64,000 bases of DNA from Reticulitermes speratus. Its lineage: Eukaryota; Arthropoda; Insecta; Blattodea; Rhinotermitidae. The stretch spans positions 39,574,110-39,638,109 of the forward strand of contig JAJKFL010000039.1 in assembly GCA_021186555.1 (NCBI GenBank). Reading direction: 5' to 3'. Positions 1 to 11,741 of this stretch are shown piece by piece. The notes under the pieces are model-generated. The model did no database searches and was not told the DNA's origin. It saw only the letters and a list, made by a program, of their open reading frames with translations. The position numbers and the translations under genes were made by a program. Numbering within the stretch: the first letter of the stretch is position 1; each line of letters starts with the position of its first letter.

Positions 1-190
1 GTCATTGGCCCATGGTGTCCACACGCCGTTAACTGCAGTCTAGTATTGCAAATTGGAAGTCTCTTGCCACTAGCTCGGTACTGCAACTGGGGTACTGTCT
101 GGAGAACCGAGGAATCGTGTCCGATTCCCGACAGGGGACACGGATTTTTCTTCTCTCAACCGGACGGACCCAGCTCTGTGTCCCTGCCAG
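1..190 (+). repeat. SINE-like element with tRNA-like promoter boxes (unit 1)
   Basis: An A-box-like TAGCTCGGTACTG (about 72-84) is followed about 50 bases later by a B-box-like GTGTCCGATTCCC (about 127-139), the spacing expected of a tRNA-derived Pol III promoter. Copies sit at the same place in units 2 and 3 and are absent from the starts of units 4 and 5. Assignment as a SINE is an inference. No poly-A or simple tail was identified. Confidence 0.4.
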
Positions 191-319
191 CTTCCTGATT
201 CAATGGAAGGTAGGAGGAGGTATAGCACCCGACAAACACGACTGACCATTTACGTCCGTCTAGTCCCCAAAGATAAAAACGCCTCCATTCGCTCGTATAA
301 GTTCCTGGCTTCGTGCTTG

Positions 320-670
320 ACCCTCTTAAGCCCCGTGGTTACTATATGTACCAACAGGTTTAACATTCACAATTGTAGGTTCTGCCCACACAGAGTATTT
401 ATGTGATTTGTGTGGATCTCAGAACAAACAGTGATTATTTCACTGTACAGCATTAACTGATTGGTTTCTATAACTGAGACGGTGTGTGTTTACTGCGCGG
501 TACCAGCTGAATCCGTACATATAAAACTTTTAATGCCCAATGGTTACTATATGTACCACCAGTTTAACATTCAACAATTCTACGTTCTGCCCACACAGTG
601 TATTTATGTGTTTTGTGTGGATCTCAGAACAAACAGCGATTACTTCAATGTACAGCATTAACTGATTGGT
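320..670 (+). repeat. CCAGTGGTTAC repeat cluster, unit 1 (about two copies)
   Basis: Each copy contains GGTTACTATATGTACCA, a short palindrome, followed by 'TTTAACATTCAACAATTCTA', 'CTGCCCACACAGTGTATTTA' and 'ATCTCAGAACAAACAGCGAT', in roughly 120-200 bp units. The CCCTTTAAAGCCC start seen in other copies resembles piggyBac-type ends, but no target duplications were resolved. Inverted copies of the same sequence occur near 12800, 31090, 44590 and 58160. Confidence 0.5.
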
Positions 671-1434
671 GTAGTTAATATACACAACAGAGACATAGCC
701 TAACCTGTAACCTAACTTTGTGTTTTGTGGTCATGTAGTTAATATACAAAACAGATACACAGCTACACCGTAACCTAACTTTGTGGTTTGTGGCCATGTA
801 GTTAATATACAAAACAGATACATAGTCTACACCGTAACCTAACTTTGTGTTTATGGCCATGTAGTTAATATACAAACAGATACATAGCCTACACCGTAAC
901 CTAACTTTGTGTTTTGTGGCCATGTAGTTAATATACACAACAGATACATAGCCTACACCGTAACCTAATTTGTCTTTTGTGGCCATTAGTTAATATACAA
1001 AACAGAGACATAGCCTACACCTAACCTAACTTTGTGTTTTGTGGCCATGCAGTTAATATACAAAACAGAGACATAGCCTACACCGTAACCTAACTTTGTG
1101 TTTTGTGGCCATGTAGTTAATATACACAACAGAGACATAGCTTACACCGTAACCTAAGTTTGTGTGAGTGGCCAAGTAGTTAATATACAAAACAGAGACA
1201 TAGCTACACCGTAACCTAACTTTGTGTGTGTGGCCATGTAGTTAATATACAAAACAGAGACATAGCCTACACCGTAACCTAACTTTGTGTTTTGTGGACA
1301 TGTAGTTAATATACACAACAGAGACATAGTCTACACGTAACCTAACTTTGTGTTTTGTGGCCATGTAGTTAATATACACAACAGAGACATAGCCTACACC
1401 TTAACCTAAGTTTGTGTGGAGTTGCCATGTAGTT
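671..1434. repeat. 64-bp minisatellite, unit 1 left block (about 12 copies)
   Basis: The unit begins TAGTTAATATACACAACAGA, continues GACATAGCCTACACCGTAAC, then CTAACTTTGTGTTTTGTGGCCATG. Variants include a 2-base GA deletion (ACAGACATAG) and a GTGTGGAGTGGCC form. The period is not divisible by 3, so ORFs across it are chance. The array is interrupted by a LINE at 1435. Confidence 0.9.
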
Positions 1435-2864
1435 AGATTAGATTACTTATTCAGTCCATTCTGTCTTACACATGACACTGGACAACATCAAATACATCAT
1501 GTCACAAATTATATTATCAAGTGATTGAAAACATAGTAAATTACAATATAATACAAAGTTTATCAAGATTAACCAATACTCACTTACACAGCAATGCATG
1601 GCACAGCAATATAAACTATCAAAACAATTAAAATAACAAAATTGTGCATAAGAAGAAAAACCTAACAATAAAACCTAGTAGGACATATATTCATCCACAG
1701 AATAAAAAGTATGTTGCAGTAAAAATACTTTAGTTTTTTTTAAATTCCCGTATCTTTTCTACTTCCTTTATTGCATTAGGCAATTTATTGTACAATTTTA
1801 TGCCCACATTTACACTAGAATTTTTAAAAGAAGTGGTTCTGCAGAATTGAACATGAAGATTTCTTTTTTGGCGTGTACAATGGTCATGCACTTCTTCATT
1901 ACATTTCATCTTATTCATATTCGATTTTACGTAACACACAACCTCACTTATAAATAGACATGGCAATGGAAGTATATTCAGTTCTTTAAAAAGATTTCTA
2001 CAAGAGGCATATCGGCCAGCGTTACCTATTAACCTTATTACTTTCTTTTGTAATCTAAAAATCCTTATACTTTCAGGATCATCACCCCATAGGGTCTACC
2101 CATATCACAAATGAACATGAAAACATGCTAAATACATGGTTCTTAGGATGTATGGACTCGTTACATTCTTTAAGGAATTAATCATGTAATAGCTTGTACT
2201 TAACTTAGAACTTAAATATTTGATGTGACTATTCCACTTCATAATTTCATTTATGTATACACCCAGAAATTTTGTTTCTATGTTATAGGGGACATCTCTC
2301 CCTTCAAGAAAAATGTGTGGTAACATTGACTTCTCATTCTGAACGGTATGGAAGGAAATTGCCAATGTCTTTTCAACATTTACTACAAGATTGTTTAATT
2401 TAAACCACGTCTGTAATTCATTCATAACCATGTTTATTTTGCACTAAAGTTTGTTTATATTTTCCTCCGATACTAATATATTTGTATCATCCGCAAATAA
2501 CATTATTTTCGATCCAGTGATGTTTAAGGGTAGGTCATTTATATGTCATAGAAACAGCACTGGACCAAGAATTGAACCTTGAGGCACACCATATTCAAGT
2601 TCTCTTAAAGTTGAAATACATTTTCTTTCTTTCATGCTAGTTACTTCCACACATTGTTTCCAATTCAACAAGTAAGATTGAAACCACATGTTAGCCACAC
2701 CCCTAATTCCATAGGAGTTCAACATAGACAATAAGATTCTATGAATAAGTACATCATATGCCTCTGTAAGATCTAAAAAAATTACAACTGGGGTCATCTT
2801 CTTCTCAATGGTCTCCCGAGTACTCTCAACGAAGAACTGTATTGCTGTTTCAGTTGATATTTTC
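1435..2864 (-). pseudogene. Non-LTR retrotransposon (LINE) remnant inside the minisatellite
   Basis: On the minus strand one reading frame runs through about 1.1 kb of reverse transcriptase and C-terminal domain. It shows the YDVLIHRIL region, the YGVPQGSILGP motif, and the catalytic FADD box intact near 2490. The C-terminal part has the TRQKRNLHVQFCRT...LYNKLP type seen in insect LINEs. The frame has no frameshift but has nonsense codons at 2546-2548, 2444-2446, 2105-2107 and 2096-2098. The endonuclease domain is absent (5' truncation). The 3' end, at 1435, finishes in a short TAATCTAATCTAA tail. The element splits the minisatellite, and no clear target duplication is visible. The clade (Jockey or CR1-like) is not certain. 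Confidence 0.8.
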
Positions 2865-3270
2865 ATATACAGAACATACATAGCCTACACCCTAAACTAA
2901 GTTTGTGTGGAGTGGCCATGTAGTTAATATACACAACAGACACATAGCCTACACCATAACCTAACTCTGTGTTTTGTGGCCATGTAGTTTATATACACAA
3001 CAGACTTAGCCTACACCCTAAACTAAGTTTCTCCTTTGTGGCCATGTAGTTAATATACACAACAGAGACATAGCCTACACCGTAACCTAACTTTGTGTTT
3101 TGTGGCCATGTAGTTAATAGACACAACAGAGACATAGCCTACGCCATAACCTATCGTCTGTTTTGTGGCAATGTAGTTAAAATACACAACAGAAAAATAG
3201 CTACACCATAACTAACTTTGTTTGTGCCATGTGTTAAAATATACAACTAAGACCACTACACTATAACCTA
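2865..3270. repeat. 64-bp minisatellite, unit 1 right block (about six copies)
   Basis: The same 64-bp repeat resumes after the LINE insertion and degenerates toward 3270, where shared single-copy sequence of the unit begins. Confidence 0.85.
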
Positions 3271-3824
3271 ACAACATGCTTGTGATTTTTAATTCCTGTA
3301 GCCAAGTCATTTGAATAGGAAACACAGACCCTACACTGTCATGAATGCTTTCAGTAGAGCAGCAAGGATTCTTTCCTGCTTGGTTCTATGAACCAGCAAG
3401 AGGAAAGAGTAAAATAAGAGCAAGACAATGACTCATGAATAAAGTGGGTCACAGCAGTTGGTAATGTTGAGGATTATGGCCACTTCCACAAGCAGACAGC
3501 TGCAGTAATAAGTGACCACTTTCACTGTACGATTTACTTACCTTTCCTCCAACCACTATAATCCAGTATAAAGTGAGAATACTTCAGTGGCATACATGTT
3601 ATCTTAATATGAGCTCAAATTCAAGATATATTAATGACCATAACTCTGTTATGCATCCAACTACCCTCGGTATACATCATTAACAAAATGTAAAGATAGC
3701 CATGAGTGATGAACATGCAAAAAATTAGTACAAAAAAGCTGAAAAATATATTCACCTGTGTACATTGATGTAATTTCTGGATGATAAGTGAACATAAAAA
3801 ACAGTACGAAGTAAAGATAACCCT
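3271..3824. other. Non-coding stretch shared by units 1, 2 and 4
   Basis: The sequence (ACATGCTTSTGATTTTTAAT onward) recurs at about 16240 and 48613 with small differences and is deleted from unit 3. No gene, splice-site pair or clear repeat family was recognised in it. Confidence 0.6.
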
Positions 3825-4085
3825 CATGCATGTCATAAAGGCATAAAGAACAACTGGAGACAGAGCTCCATTTTTTCTTAACCATCGCACTAGATGGAGT
3901 TAAGTGGTCAATTTCACATCCTGGCCACTTTACCGCCATAGAAAGAGTGCAGTACACACTGAATAGGAGGGTGAATGGGCCCCAGTGTTGGTTTGTGTGT
4001 TTTGGAGAAAATAACTTGCCCTTGCTGAGATTCAAACACTGGATCGTCCAGCTGAGAGCCTACTCACTACACTATGTTATCCTAC
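3825..4085 (-). repeat. SINE-like repeat, minus strand (unit 1)
   Basis: On the minus strand the head near 4085 contains a tRNA A-box-like TAGTGTAGTGAG. About 35 bases later comes a B-box-like GTTTGAATC, which is GTTCGAATC in units 2 and 4. The body (CCTCCATCTAGTGCGATGGTT, ...TTTATGCC) also occurs, diverged and on the plus strand, near 10580-10740 and its paralogues. It is therefore a dispersed family and not unit-specific DNA. Confidence 0.45.
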
Positions 4086-4264
4086 ATCCAGTTTGTGTAA
4101 CATTTCCAATAAAGCTTCTGAGCATTACCACTGAAGAAATTGTTACTTTTTTTTTCTTGCTCCATTTATCTTTAAACATCACAAAACAAGCTTATCAATA
4201 CCCAGAAATGGAAATGACACGTAACATATTCATAAAATTTCGCTACTCAGATGGAAAAATACAA

Positions 4265-4282
4265 CCCCCCCCCCCCCCCCCC
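4265..4282 (+). repeat. Poly-C tract of 18
   Basis: There are eighteen consecutive C residues. The corresponding site holds a C tract with one T in unit 4 (about 49604-49621), a short C run in unit 3 (about 35692) and an A run in unit 2 (about 17250). It is a hypervariable homopolymer downstream of the zinc-finger gene. Confidence 0.9.
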
Positions 4283-4505
4283 ATCAAACTGCATGTCATC
4301 ATTAACTGGGATGCACAAATCCCAGGCACCAGGTCATTATGGCAATTACATTTTGACTAATAAATTTGAAAATTAAAAAATTTGAACTAATTCCATGTCA
4401 CCCTTCTGGCAACTACAATTTTCAGGCAGGTCCTATATTTAGTGAAAATCTATGCACCTCTGGTAATTATACAGACATATCACTGTTATAACCAACATGC
4501 ACAAT

Positions 4506-4511
4506 TTTATT
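4506..4511 (-). terminator. Polyadenylation signal AATAAA (zinc-finger gene, unit 1)
   Basis: On the minus strand GTTGAATAAAATTGTGC lies about 300-450 bases downstream of the finger exon in sequence conserved between units. The same AATAAA is present in units 3 and 4 and mutated in unit 2. Confidence 0.55.
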
Positions 4512-4799
4512 CAACATTTGTATCTCAAGCTTAACTCCTTATGCAGACTAAATTACTGAGCATCATAAGTGCACACTTTGATGTAACATATCAACTACTG
4601 ATCATATACTATGCATGCACAAAATATCTGAAAATTTGGAAATACAACAGGGCTATATATCAACTCTGTACACACTTCAAGAAAGCTTATGATGCAGTCA
4701 GAACTAAGATTTCGTACAATATTTCCATGGAGTTTCACGTACCTAGAAAGCAGTTAGGTTAATCAATATGTTTAAATGAAACCAACAGTAAAGTCCACA

Positions 4800-6368
4800 T
4801 AGATGTTTATATTTTATAGTTTCTGCCACGGTGTTGATGTACTACCAGGTAATTTTGACATCTGAAAGTCTTACCACATGCATTACATGAAAATGGATGC
4901 TCACCACTGTGTATGCACTGATGTCTTATCAGGTTACTCTGTTGGCTGAATGCTTTATTACACATATCTCAGTAACATGGACGCTCACCACTGTGTATGT
5001 GTTGATGTCTTATCAGGTTACTCCGTCGGCTGAATGCCTTATTACACACATTGCAGCAATACGGACGATCACCACCGTGTATGCGTTGATGTGTTATCAG
5101 GATACTCTGTCGGTTGAATGCCTTATTACACACATTACAGGAATATGGATGCTCACCACTGTGTATGCGTTGATGTTGTATCAGACTACTCTGTTGGCTG
5201 AATGCCTTATTTCACACATTACAGGAATATGGCTGCTCACCACTATGTATGTGTTGATGTGTTATCAGGTGACCCTGTTCGCTGAATGCCTTATTACACA
5301 CATTACAGGAATATGGATGCTCACCAATGTGTATGCGTTTATGTATTATCAGCTGACCCTGTTGGCTGAATGCCTTATTACACACATTACAGGAATATGG
5401 ATGCTCACCACTGTGTATGCGTTGATGTTTTATGAGGTTACTACGATCAGTGTATGCCTTATTACACGCATTACAGGAATATAGATGCTCACCACTGTGT
5501 ATGCGTTGATGTCTTACCAGGTGACTCTGTTGTCTGAATGCCTTATTACACACATTACAGGAGTATGGATGCTCACCACTGTGTATGCGTTGATGTGTTA
5601 TCAGGTGACCCTGTTGGCTGAATGCCTTATCACACACATTGCAGAAATACGGATGCTCACCACTGTGTATGTGTTGATGTGCTATTAGGTTACTCTGTCG
5701 GTTGAATGCCTTATTACACACATTACAGGAATATGGATGCTCACCACTGTGTATGCGTTGATGTCTATTCAGGTTACTCCGATCAGTGAATGCCTTATTA
5801 CACACATTACAGGAATATGGACGATCACCACTGTGTATGGCTTGATGTGCTATCAGGTTTTACTCTGTCGGTTGAATGCCTTATTACACACATTACAGGA
5901 ATATGGCTGCTCACCACTGTGTATGCGTAAATGTCTTATCAGGCTCCTCCGTTCAGTGAATGCCTTATTACACACATTACAGGAATATGGCTGCTCACCA
6001 CTGTGTATGCGTTGATGTCTTATCAGGCTCCTCCGTTCAGTGAATGCCTTATTACACACTCTACAGGAATATGGATGCTCACCACTGTGTATGCGTTGAT
6101 GTGTTATCAGGTTATTCTGTCGTTTGAATGCCTTATTACATGCATTACAGGAATACGGATGATCACCACTGTGTATGCGTTGATGTGCTATCAGGTTATT
6201 CTGTCGTTTGAATGCCTTATTACACGCATTACAGGAATACGGATGATCACCACTGTGTATGTGTTGATGTTTTATCAGGCTACTCCGATCACTGAATGCC
6301 TTATTATACACATCACAAGAATATGGACGCTCACCACTATGTGTGCGCAGTTCTTCATTCTGAGTAAC
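4800..6368 (-). pseudogene. C2H2 zinc-finger exon, unit 1 (disrupted)
   Basis: The exon starts at 6368 after the acceptor TTTGTAC-CAG and encodes tandem fingers of 28 residues. The first finger has lost its second cysteine (CDVYNKAF). Five further fingers follow before a 2-base TT insertion at about 5857-5861 shifts the frame inside an NRQS finger. The continuing frame carries about seven more fingers (5805-5215). A TGA at 5212-5214 then replaces the second, more C-terminal cysteine of a finger (CNV-stop-NKAF). Vestigial fingers continue past the TGA at 4969-4971, which all four units share. With about 14 finger modules this was once as long as the unit 3 gene. By family it would be a nuclear sequence-specific DNA-binding protein, but this copy cannot encode an intact one. 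Confidence 0.85.
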
Positions 6369-7166
6369 CTGGTACAAAACATAAAGGACAAATATTGAGA
6401 TATATCCTAATAGGAAGAATTACTTTGAAAGCAAGGTGTAAGTTAAGTAAACACTTATTACATTTAAGGAAATGTGTACCTTACCAAACTGCATTACATA
6501 ACTAGCAATTTAGTGCACAGTTCGATCTCCAAATAAAAGGCCCATATACCTACATAACACACTTAGTAGAGAGTGGTGTATGAAATTAATACTGGAACTC
6601 ATGTTCGAAGATTGAACAAATTCAAAATTTAAAATATGTTTAGGAAGGCAATACACCAGAACACAGCACACAGGAGTCAATGTTGTTTCCACAGACAGCT
6701 CTGTATGGAAGGATTATATGTACATACTCATACCACGGCTGAGGTCTGCAAATTTTCCAAAAATCTAGGACCAATCCCAAAAATCTAAGTGTACCTAAAT
6801 ACGCCATTAACGAGATTTGGCAGAAGTATGTGTAAAAGAATTAAAATGTTAATTTTTGTCACACTATGTCAAATACTGGTTGATCCTTAGTGTGGATACT
6901 CACAAAAGAGAAGGTATATTGAACGCTTGGAAGAGAGGTATATGGTATAGCATTGTTATCAACACTGCGCAGTGTATTTAAGTTAATTTATCTGAGTTTC
7001 AAGTGTGGCCAGTTGAAATGAATCAATTTTCTCTCTTTCTCTCACCATTCACAACAGAAATGTGATCCCACACAAAACAACCACCACACACTGAATGGGC
7101 AAAGAAATGACTTATGCCTATGCGCATGCACACACACAAACACACAAAACAGTGATTCAGTTTCAC
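6369..7166 (-). other. Intron between acidic and finger exons, unit 1
   Basis: It is bounded by donor CAG|GTGAAAC (7166) and acceptor TTTGTACCAG (6369). The other units have CAG|GTAAAAC as donor. No element insertion is visible, so this copy shows the empty site for the fold-back element of unit 3 (TTAAAATATGTTTA once, near 6638). Confidence 0.7.
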
Positions 7167-7677
7167 CTGATGTTCAGTGTTTACGTCTGGAGATGTTACG
7201 GGCTGAGGAACACTTTCCTCCTTTACATCTGTGCCTTCTAAACTTTTTATCATGAAAACTTCATGGGAATTATCAAATGATGTCAGACATGTCTTGGTAC
7301 AAGAACCAAGTTCATGTATGTCTTCTTCAACCTTCGTATTGACTTCATGTGCATCATCAGATGATGTCAGACATGTCTCAGTGCATGAACCAAATTCATC
7401 TGTAGCTTCCTCAACCTTCATATTGACAACTTTGTTTACATCATCAGATGATGTCAAACATGTCTCAGTACATGAACCAAATTCATCTGTGTCTTCTTCA
7501 ATCTTCATAGTGACAACTTTGTGCGTATCATCAGATGATGTCAGACATGTCTCAGTGCATGAACCAAATTCAACTGTGTCTACTTCAACCTTGATATTGA
7601 CAACTTTGTACATGTCATCAGATGATGTCGAACATGTCCTCGGTACAGGCACCACGTTTAACTTTCACTAAATCCAT
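7167..7677 (-). pseudogene. Acidic repeat exon of zinc-finger gene, unit 1 (frameshifted)
   Basis: The exon opens with MDLVKVKRGACTE, then an extra base at about 7638 (ATGTCCTCGG in place of ATGTCTCGG on the plus strand) shifts the frame into early stops. Downstream the original frame still reads about five acidic repeats of type MKVEEDTDEFGSCTETC. The exon length is 511 bases, one more than a multiple of three, which agrees with the single insertion. Together with the broken finger exon this makes unit 1 a pseudogene. Confidence 0.8.
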
Positions 7678-10574
7678 GCAGTCCTGTAAAAACAAACAAA
7701 TTTAAGTTCATGGGGTTTGCTATCTCAAAATATGAAATATGACACTCTATGTCAAACATTCAGCTCTGCATCAAGTGACAACAGCACATTTTTGCAAGTT
7801 TAATTCATTACAACATTCAAAATCATTATTCAAGAAAGTCCCTGCCTTTTACAGAACCTGAAGATAGATTTCCAAGCTCAGAGGAGCCCTGCACTAACTC
7901 CTATCATGAGCCATACATCCAGTCCACACCTTCCACCTGATCTCCTTAATATTGATTTTAATAATGAAATTAGCAAATTGGAATGTACTGCTTTTCTCTC
8001 ATATAAGTTAGATCAGCTGTACATATCATCATCCTACAGATTATCATTCCAAAGACAATTCCTTAGAATAAGTACAACCACACTTATACATACGAATCAA
8101 TGGAAAATGAAAATTACCAGTACCTGCCTACAAAACATTTAGTTTCTTTGGCCATGTAAGTGCTCCAAATAACATAAGTTATCTTCTATGCACAAAGGCA
8201 CACACAACTCACCATACTTTTCTGAGAGCAGAAATCTCTCCTCAACACAGTTTAATTACTGGGCACCGTGCAACCTTAAAACTTCTTCAGCACACACAAT
8301 GGTTTACGTGCTGCGAAAGAAGAAGGCATACAATAATTCTAGTGATACAACGTCAAGGATTTTATAGGATGTATCTAAAATGGAATACTTACTCAGGTCC
8401 TGAAAGAAATCATATTTTTTATGCCACTTAAACAAATCAAATGTTATGAAAAAAAATTATATTTCTGACACGCAACATGAAATAAACAGCACATTACAAT
8501 ATATCATAACATCAATTATTTGAACAGAGACAATGTGTTCTCACATATCTGTAATAATTACAGTAAGATTTGCAACTCTAACAGATGGGAGATGAAACAT
8601 ACATTGTTAAAACAAATGATCACTGACAGTGATGAGGTTCATACCCAAAAACCTACCTACTGAAATGGCTACCGCTTCAAATTTTAACATGGCTACTGCA
8701 TAAAATTTTCCTATTGGCTAGGACGGATCAGATGTTTAGTACCACCACACAACCTCAGGCCATCCCTACCGCACTGCCATCTACTGTCATAGACTAAATT
8801 TATGTGGTAGAAACCGCGGCCAAATCTGTGTCTGTTCAATGGTAACTTTCTGTGCCAGCTGCCATTCACAGGTCACAGTCACTTCTGGGCCTTAATTAAT
8901 TTTCAACTCACATTTACTGTCGACGATCTGTTCTGGTCTGCAGCCTAACCCACACTGTTACAAACCAAAAAACTCATTACTTATTTCCAAGTTGTTTTTA
9001 ATTATGCAACAGAGATTAGCTTGGAGGGAGCAGCAATATGTGCCACTGAGACTGACTGCTTATTTTAAAACAATTATAGAAGCTTAATAATGCAAGAAAG
9101 TTCAAGAATCCTGATTATAAAAATTCAATTAAAACCAAAAATACAGGTCTTATATAGCCTGATCAATACAATAAAAAAAGCTTGCCCCAACTCTAATGAT
9201 TTTTCCTCTGAAATACCAAAACTGATCATAAATTTATCCCTGTACACACTATGCAGGCATATGGCAGAATAAATTAGAGGAGTATCTCCACTCAATGTTA
9301 ACCAACCCCCACCCCCGCAAAATAACCTCCAGGACCCAATACCCTCTATATAGACGGCTGAATGGATAAGACAGCTGGTCTCAACACTCTGGCGAGAAAA
9401 ATACTTTTATCCCTTCCAGAACCTTGTCCATCCCACAACCTAGTGGGTATACCAACTACAGTCCCATCTGCTGTAGACTGTTACAACTGGGCTGGTATTC
9501 AGTTAGTCACCACAGACTATTACTCTCATATGGTCCAATTGGGCAAATTTAAATTTAAACAGTATGACAGTAACTCAGATACTGTTCACTAAAATTATGT
9601 CTACACTATTTTTTTGTCAGGTGTCCTATCACAAAAAAAACTAGTTATTCCATGACACATCAACATCAAATCTGAAGTTGCACTAATAGGAATTGCACAC
9701 ATTACAGGAAATTAAATATAATGTGTGGACATGCATAACACTTTCACCAGTAAATAGAAAAATAATAGCACATTTAGCTCCATGGGTAATACAACACAAG
9801 GACCTTGTAAAAATAAAATAAAAAAATTTCAAACATTAATAATTACAATATGTACAAGTATCTTGTTCCAACCTACAGCATGGACCAAAAGGTACTTCAA
9901 ACATGATTTAAAATAGTGTAGTGCAAAGAGAGAGAGAGACAGAGTGAGCAAGAGAGAAAGTATTACTCTTTACACTTGCATTCTGACACAAGCTATCAAA
10001 GCCTAGATTTACAAACTACTTGCTTCATAAAAACCTGTCCAATACCAACAACTTTACTACACCTGCTTTTCCATTAAACATTTTCATTACATCAATTAGT
10101 GGCTGTCCTTGCAGACAGCGTTACACAGTCTTGTATTCACGACAGACCTCCACCGATATGCAGAAAATAATAATTGTATATGCTTACACAAGCAATATAA
10201 ATGAACAGATAAAATTACTCAAACCCTCACTTCCTTCTGCACATTTCTTCTTGAACAAGTTTTGAGGTGGTGATTATTTAACATGCTAACATAAACACAA
10301 TACATGAATTGTGAGGTTGTAACTTGACTTCTTGTATGATCACAACAAGAAACCCAACAGTAGAACATGTCATTCTAGCCTTACACGGTTGCATTATAGT
10401 GCTTGCAATATTGTCCATTCACGTGATCCTACGTTTACAACATGAAATTTATGTGCTAACCATCATGGGTGCAGTACACTTGTCAAATTTCAAGAAAGAA
10501 CTTCTCATTGAAAAACAAGTCTATCTTGAAAATGTACTTATGGGAGTGGTTAAGAGATTCTACAATTTTATATA
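7678..10574. other. Non-coding 5' region of unit 1 gene
   Basis: The sequence is shared with units 3 (39389-42290) and 4 (53084-55795) and partly replaced in unit 2. A minus-strand donor-like AGTATG|GTGAGTTG near 8210 is conserved in all four units and could end a 5' untranslated exon. A CCAAT box (minus strand) lies near 8713. A GA-rich run lies at about 9928-9960. A repeat-like stretch (GGATAAGACAGCTGGTCTCA) starts near 9364. No convincing protein-coding gene was found. Confidence 0.5.
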
Positions 10575-10780
10575 ACCCATAGGTTTCTGAACTCCTATTC
10601 AGTGGGTACCAGGATTATTTCCCAAAGGCAGAGCATCTGGGGTGTGAAGTTAACCACATACCTCCATTTAGTGCCAAGGTTCACAATGAGTGGAGCTAAA
10701 CCTCTGTTCTTCCTGTATGCCTTCATGGTGTGGACAGCTAAATTTTTTTATGTTTTATGGGTCCATCAATATGTTCTCAA
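10575..10780 (+). repeat. SINE-like repeat body, plus strand (unit 1)
   Basis: CTCCTATTCAGTGGGTACCA, then CATACCTCCATTTAGTGCCA and CTGTATGCCTTCATGG, match the body of the minus-strand repeat at 3825-4085. It lies in the opposite orientation about 6.5 kb away. Copies occur at about 23310, 42290 and 55795 in the other units. Confidence 0.45.
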
Positions 10781-11099
10781 AAGCACAAAAACTAACCACA
10801 TATCGAACCAGTTGATTCAAACCCCACATTTGATTAATATCCTCAGATCAACACACGGTTCTCACACGAGCTCTTTCCTTTGCATACTCCCACCAAACTG
10901 TGTGCAGTCTTAATTTTCATTACGTACACTACATGTCTCAATTTCATCCTCCTTGATTTAATTATCCTAACACTTCTAAAGGTAAAGTAATCACCATGTC
11001 ATGAAGTGCAGTGATGACATGCTCCACATCCGAAGGTTATACCTTGTATGGATCTAAGGAATATTAAAAAAAATAAATATATAGCTCCATGCATTATTC

Positions 11100-11290
11100 A
11101 CCTTGGCTTCATATTCCACCCACTTTACTACTGGGGAAAGATCTCTGCAGTATGCACCAGACAGGGAACTGGCTGGGACTCAGGAACAGTCTGGCTGTGG
11201 TAAAGAGAAACTTCTGCCCTGCAGAAAGCCAAATATTGAGTCTAGTCTTCCGGCCCATTACCTAGTCACTATAATGACTGAGCTACAATA
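11100..11290 (-). repeat. Second SINE-like repeat, tRNA-like head (unit 1)
   Basis: Read on the minus strand the block begins GTAGCTCAGTCATTATAGTG, where TAGCTCAGT is a good tRNA A-box. The B-box is degenerate. Copies lie at about 23870-24055, 42835-43025 and 56335-56530. It could also be a decayed tRNA-derived SINE of the same superfamily as 3825-4085. Confidence 0.4.
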
Positions 11291-11695
11291 TTATGCAAAA
11301 TGTTAAGAAAGTTATAAAACAAAATTACATCTCAAAAAACGGTACCATATCCAAACAGGGTACTGCCAAGCTCTTACACAATATGTAAAGAAGCTGTTTG
11401 GAAGATCATTTGGAACAGAACATGTAAACAATGTTTCTTCATGTCTGCAGTTTCAGTTTTGATATTTTTAAAATGATGTTGCTTTCATTGCTGAGCTAAT
11501 TTCATGGGGGCTCTACGCTGAGTTTGTGAACATACACATATCAGATTCAAAAAGTACTACTGGTAATGAATAGTGGCAACAACAGAAATGCCTGGTTTAA
11601 CATTATCCATATTCCATGCAACAGACTGACTATACACTACTTAAGCCAACTGTTTGCATATGTAACCATAAATAACAATTCGTTATTTTGTGATG

Positions 11696-11735
11696 CTCCT
11701 ACATGTTTCGACCTCTACAGGCCATCTTCAGGGAG
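11696..11735 (-). ncRNA. Hammerhead-ribozyme-like motif B, unit 1
   Basis: On the minus strand stem I is CUCC/GGAG. The core is CUGAAGA, followed by an extra U, stem II GGCCU/AGGUC, then GAAA, a minimal stem III (AC/GU) and an unpaired A at the cleavage position. All core positions agree with the hammerhead consensus CUGANGA...GAAA...UH. Such motifs are known from Penelope-like retroelement ends. Activity is not shown by the sequence. Confidence 0.45.
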
Positions 11736-11741
11736 GTCATT

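Noticed and set aside
671-1400. Series of ORFs with Y-I-N-Y-M-A-T repeats in all minisatellite blocks
   Set aside because: They are translations of the 64-bp minisatellite, whose period shifts frame at each copy. There is no splice or codon-level conservation.
4800-6377. Regular spaced repeats as a CRISPR array
   Set aside because: The 84-bp repeats encode zinc fingers and the window is eukaryotic.
10324-10575. Hydrophobic 83-codon ORF, similar in unit 3 (42030-42296)
   Set aside because: The unit 3 copy has no ATG, the unit 4 copy is broken by a stop and substitutions, and unit 2 lacks the region.
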